Below, in pieces: positions 5,769 to 8,021 of a DNA stretch of 8,021 nt. The DNA comes from an uncultured Lachnospiraceae bacterium (lineage in GTDB: Bacteria; Bacillota; Clostridia; Lachnospirales; Lachnospiraceae), in contig CAUCWU010000094.1 of the NCBI GenBank assembly GCA_958446555.1, positions 1-8,021 on the forward strand, in the 5' to 3' direction. Both the position numbers and the translations under genes were made by a program. Under the pieces are notes generated by a model that saw nothing but the letters and a program-made list of their open reading frames with translations, was not told the DNA's origin and did no database searches. Position 1 is the first letter of the stretch. The number at the start of each line of letters is the position of its first letter.

Positions 5769-7235
5769 TCAAACAAAATCCTTCCATTTTTCTTTATCGA
5801 CATCCATAAACTTTGCTCTAATAAATTTCTCCTTAAGAGCAAACGGAACGGTACAATCAAAAATCGTCTTGCAACTAATTCCTTTATCCAGAATACTTGC
5901 GCTATACAATGGATCTGAGCTTGGATCAAGTGGATGACACCTTACACCTGGAATCATGATACAATCTCGATCTGCCTGAAATCTTGTATTCATCGCCCAC
6001 AAGACATCTCTTGTATCAAAAATATCGACATCCTCATCGACAAGAATCACATGTTTTAATTCTGGAAATGCGCTAAATGCCAGTAGTGCTGCCTGTCTTT
6101 GCTTTCCCTCATCTGTATGAACCGTCTTTCTACATTGAAGAATTGCCATATATTTTCCACCGCCTGATGGATGGGCATAGACATTTGTCACCTTCCCAGG
6201 CAATGCCTTCTCAATCATATTGTAGATGCTGGCTTCTGTTGGAATTCCTGCCAAATTGACATGTTCTTCACTCGGTCCAATTACCGTCTGCATGATTGGA
6301 TTTTTTCGATGGGTGACTGCTTTTACCTTAATCAGCCAACACTCATGACTTGCAACACCATTGTAGCCTGGAAACTCTGGCATCGCATATCCGGTATGCG
6401 TATTTTGATCTTCGACCACTTTAATTTTCGGCTGAATTTCTCCTTCAATTACATATTCTGCATTGGCTATTGCATGTTCATTAATTGAAATACAAGGCGT
6501 TAATACGACAGGCTCTTTTCGAATTGCACCTGCAATGGAAAGTTCATTGTAACCAAGCGGAGTTGTCGGTGGCTCAAAACAAGATCCAACCTCAATTGCC
6601 GGATCGACTCCAATTGAAATCGAAATCGGCAGCGGCTGATTCAACTGGGTCGCCCGCTCTGCCATCACACCAATATGTCTGCTTCCCGGCTGCAAAAAAA
6701 TCGACAATTCATCCTTTGATTGAATACATAACCGATGAATCGTCACATCGGAACACCCGGTATCTGGATGAGTCGCATAGCACATGCCCATAGTAATATA
6801 CGGTCCAGCATCAACTGGTGTATTTGTAGGTGCTGGAATTAATTGAAATAAATCAAAGTCAGGGTCTGTTGCTCTGTGAACGACTTCCTGACATGCAGCC
6901 TTTTTATTTGATACAACTGGCTCAATCGGATTTAATGCTGCTTTGCACAGAAGCTTTCCTAACTCTTCTTTCTGGCATCCTAAAAGTGCAGCTACTCGCT
7001 TTCTACTCGCAAGCAAACCAATTAGCACGCTTGCATTGGTACGACCTTTTATATTGTGAAACAGCATTGCCGGTCCATCAATCGTTGTCGGGCGCATCAC
7101 CGTTCCTCCTGCACCGACATGCCGATATACACCTGCAAGCTCTGCATTTGGATCCACTTCAATATCAGTCTCGATTAATTGATGATCCACCTGCTTCAGC
7201 ATTGCTATCGCTGATCTTAAATCATTTATTTTCAT
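5769..7235 (-). CDS. lpdC: Gallate decarboxylase, UbiD family
   Basis: The 488-residue UbiD-family enzyme should decarboxylate gallate (and possibly protocatechuate) to pyrogallol (catechol) using prenylated FMN. Length and sequence track L. plantarum LpdC (about 490). Diagnostic stretches are ETDIEVDPNAELAGVYRHVG (22-41), GPAMLF (54-59), APTNTPVDAGPYIT (135-148), DVTIHR (163-168), GSRHIG (184-189), FEPPTTPLGYNELSIAGAIR (220-239), AEYVIEGEI (259-267), NTHTGYAMPEFPGY (278-291), IGPSEEHVNLAGIPTEASI (319-337) and VDEDVDIFD (399-407). Arg168 and the acidic 260-266 segment fall where UbiD enzymes place their catalytic Arg/Glu network; the exact pairing was not aligned. ATG 7235 has GAGGAGA (7249-7243) 7 bp upstream. 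It is first in the lpdC-lpdB-lpdD set. Substrate choice is inferred from similarity and from the tannase next door. Confidence 0.93.
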   Translation of the reverse strand: MKINDLRSAIAMLKQVDHQLIETDIEVDPNAELAGVYRHVGAGGTVMRPTTIDGPAMLFHNIKGRTNASVLIGLLASRKRVAALLGCQKEELGKLLCKAALNPIEPVVSNKKAACQEVVHRATDPDFDLFQLIPAPTNTPVDAGPYITMGMCYATHPDTGCSDVTIHRLCIQSKDELSIFLQPGSRHIGVMAERATQLNQPLPISISIGVDPAIEVGSCFEPPTTPLGYNELSIAGAIRKEPVVLTPCISINEHAIANAEYVIEGEIQPKIKVVEDQNTHTGYAMPEFPGYNGVASHECWLIKVKAVTHRKNPIMQTVIGPSEEHVNLAGIPTEASIYNMIEKALPGKVTNVYAHPSGGGKYMAILQCRKTVHTDEGKQRQAALLAFSAFPELKHVILVDEDVDIFDTRDVLWAMNTRFQADRDCIMIPGVRCHPLDPSSDPLYSASILDKGISCKTIFDCTVPFALKEKFIRAKFMDVDKEKWKDFV

Positions 7236-7279
7236 AAAAAAATCTCCTCATTCAAATTTCTTTATCACTCTGCCACTTC

Positions 7280-7314
7280 AGTATACCTCGCGGCTTTGGA
7301 TAAAAAAATTCGAA
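7280..7314 (-). promoter_or_regulatory. Predicted promoter of lpdCBD with a single TTCGAA box
   Basis: On the minus strand TATACT (7285-7280) is a fair -10 box. The -35 position is a run of T's without TTGACA character. Immediately upstream lies TTCGAA (7314-7309), one base from the TTCGTA half-site at tanB and at almost the same distance from the -10 box (24 against 26 bp). A leader of about 37 nt would result. No clear terminator separates this site from the upstream hydrolase gene, so read-through from there is also possible. Confidence 0.4.
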
Positions 7315-7343
7315 ATGAGAAGACTTTTGATTCCAGTTCGGAC

Positions 7344-8021
7344 TTAATCTGCTTTCTTCAAGATCAAGACCCAATCATTTGCCTTTTCTTTTCTTGCGAC
7401 TGGGCTGGCAAGCCATTTTTCTTGCCCCTTAATTGTTGTAATATAGCTAAGACTATTGTTTCTAGGGTCCATCCACCATGCATCAAGTGCCATATTTTGA
7501 TAGCGGCGTAGATCTAGTAAAAATTCATCTCCCATATAGTCATAGCAGAAAATATAATCCTCACCTGCAAACACAGAAATTCGGTGGTAGCGCTCCTTCT
7601 GACCAAACAAAAGCAAACTGTCATCTGACTTTCCATTGACAAAATCCACACTCTCCATCAAATTCTTTAAATATCCCAGCTGTGCACAGCCTGGATGGTG
7701 CATTGCATCCTGCCAAAACTCACGCACACCATAAGCGCCCCGCTCATTGAAATTATCATAAAACTGCATGATTGCATTACTTCCGTAGGTATGACCTGCC
7801 GCTCCGGCAAACACAGACCAATACGCATAGCGGCGAACATCCCACTCCTCCCAGTATGGATTTCTCGGATTGTGGAGGCCCTGCGGAATTCCCTCATAGG
7901 AAGGCTCTGCATCAAGAGTTGGTTTTACAGTCTCATAGGAAAGATCTCGATCAACATATTTCCAATTGTCCTCGCCAAAGAATGTCTCACGCTCTGCATT
8001 GTCGTCCCACTCTCCAAGAGA
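7344..8021 (-). CDS. DUF4038/GH140-like glycoside hydrolase, C-terminal part
   Basis: 225 codons are visible, ending in TAA at 7346-7344; the 5' end lies beyond the window. The segment KPTLDAEPSYEGIP (about visible residues 33-46), then WDVRRYAYWSVFAGAAGHTYG (about 59-79), is characteristic of the DUF4038 TIM-barrel family that includes GH140 apiosidases; the DAEPSYE block probably holds a catalytic Glu. The last 90 or so residues, with AWWMDPRNNSLSYI and a terminal DWVLILKKAD, match the small beta-sandwich domain annotated as putative collagen-binding that usually follows DUF4038. Substrate is unknown: characterised relatives remove apiose from plant glycans, and related enzymes act on other plant glycosides. 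It is on the same strand as lpdCBD and ends 108 bp before lpdC, so a shared plant-polyphenol or glycoside role is plausible but inferred. Confidence 0.85.
   Translation of the reverse strand, partial: SLGEWDDNAERETFFGEDNWKYVDRDLSYETVKPTLDAEPSYEGIPQGLHNPRNPYWEEWDVRRYAYWSVFAGAAGHTYGSNAIMQFYDNFNERGAYGVREFWQDAMHHPGCAQLGYLKNLMESVDFVNGKSDDSLLLFGQKERYHRISVFAGEDYIFCYDYMGDEFLLDLRRYQNMALDAWWMDPRNNSLSYITTIKGQEKWLASPVARKEKANDWVLILKKAD

Noticed and set aside
5765..5929. Upstream extension of lpdB to a 243-residue product
   Set aside because: The extra 55 residues lie in another frame of lpdC, resemble no UbiX N-terminus, and ATG 5764 gives the standard family length.
6077..7237. Plus-strand open frames of 60-135 codons across lpdC
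   Set aside because: Antisense shadows of lpdC; none has a ribosome site or a recognisable domain.
1..8021. tRNA, rRNA, CRISPR array, insertion sequence or attachment site
   Set aside because: None was recognised on reading both strands: no regularly spaced repeats, transposase motifs or tRNA-like cloverleaf sequences were seen.

Overview
The window looks like chromosomal DNA of a low-GC Bacillota, most likely a gut anaerobe of the Lachnospiraceae. The evidence is the strong Gram-positive Shine-Dalgarno sites, near-consensus sigma-A promoters, an EF-G-like paralogue with the KRQFSI switch-I variant, and a clostridial-type prephenate dehydrogenase with a C-terminal ACT domain. Assignment below family level is not possible from this stretch alone.

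Layout. 1-192 (minus) is the 5' end of an EF-G-like translational GTPase with its own promoter and a structured leader. 455-1555 (plus) is tyrA, transcribed divergently from a very good promoter at 371-399. 1557-2114 (minus) is a decayed hybrid sensor kinase/response regulator: a sensor fragment is fused to the end of a receiver domain, with two in-frame TAG codons and an intact consensus promoter. From 2277 to 7235 lies a gallotannin catabolic locus: a subtype-B tannase (tanB, minus), a divergent LysR-type regulator (plus), and a three-gene set lpdC-lpdB-lpdD (minus) for gallate decarboxylase, its flavin prenyltransferase and the small LpdD protein. 7344-8021 (minus) is the 3' part of a DUF4038/GH140-like glycoside hydrolase that continues beyond the window.

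How the genes work together (inferred from well-studied homologues in Lactiplantibacillus plantarum). Tannase hydrolyses galloyl esters to gallate. LpdB makes prenylated FMN, LpdD probably helps handle that cofactor, and LpdC uses it to decarboxylate gallate to pyrogallol. The LysR protein probably senses gallate or a galloyl ester. It probably acts at three TTCGTA/TACGAA half-sites, spaced exactly 10 bp apart, between lysR and tanB. Both tanB and lpdC have recognisable -10 boxes but poor -35 boxes, as expected of activator-dependent promoters.

The compact form of the locus is its main interest. The decarboxylase order is C-B-D. lysR is convergent with lpdD with one base between their stop codons and sits on the opposite strand between lpdD and tanB, so leftward read-through would form a noncontiguous operon. 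No transporter is visible, and tannase and LpdC have no visible signal peptides.
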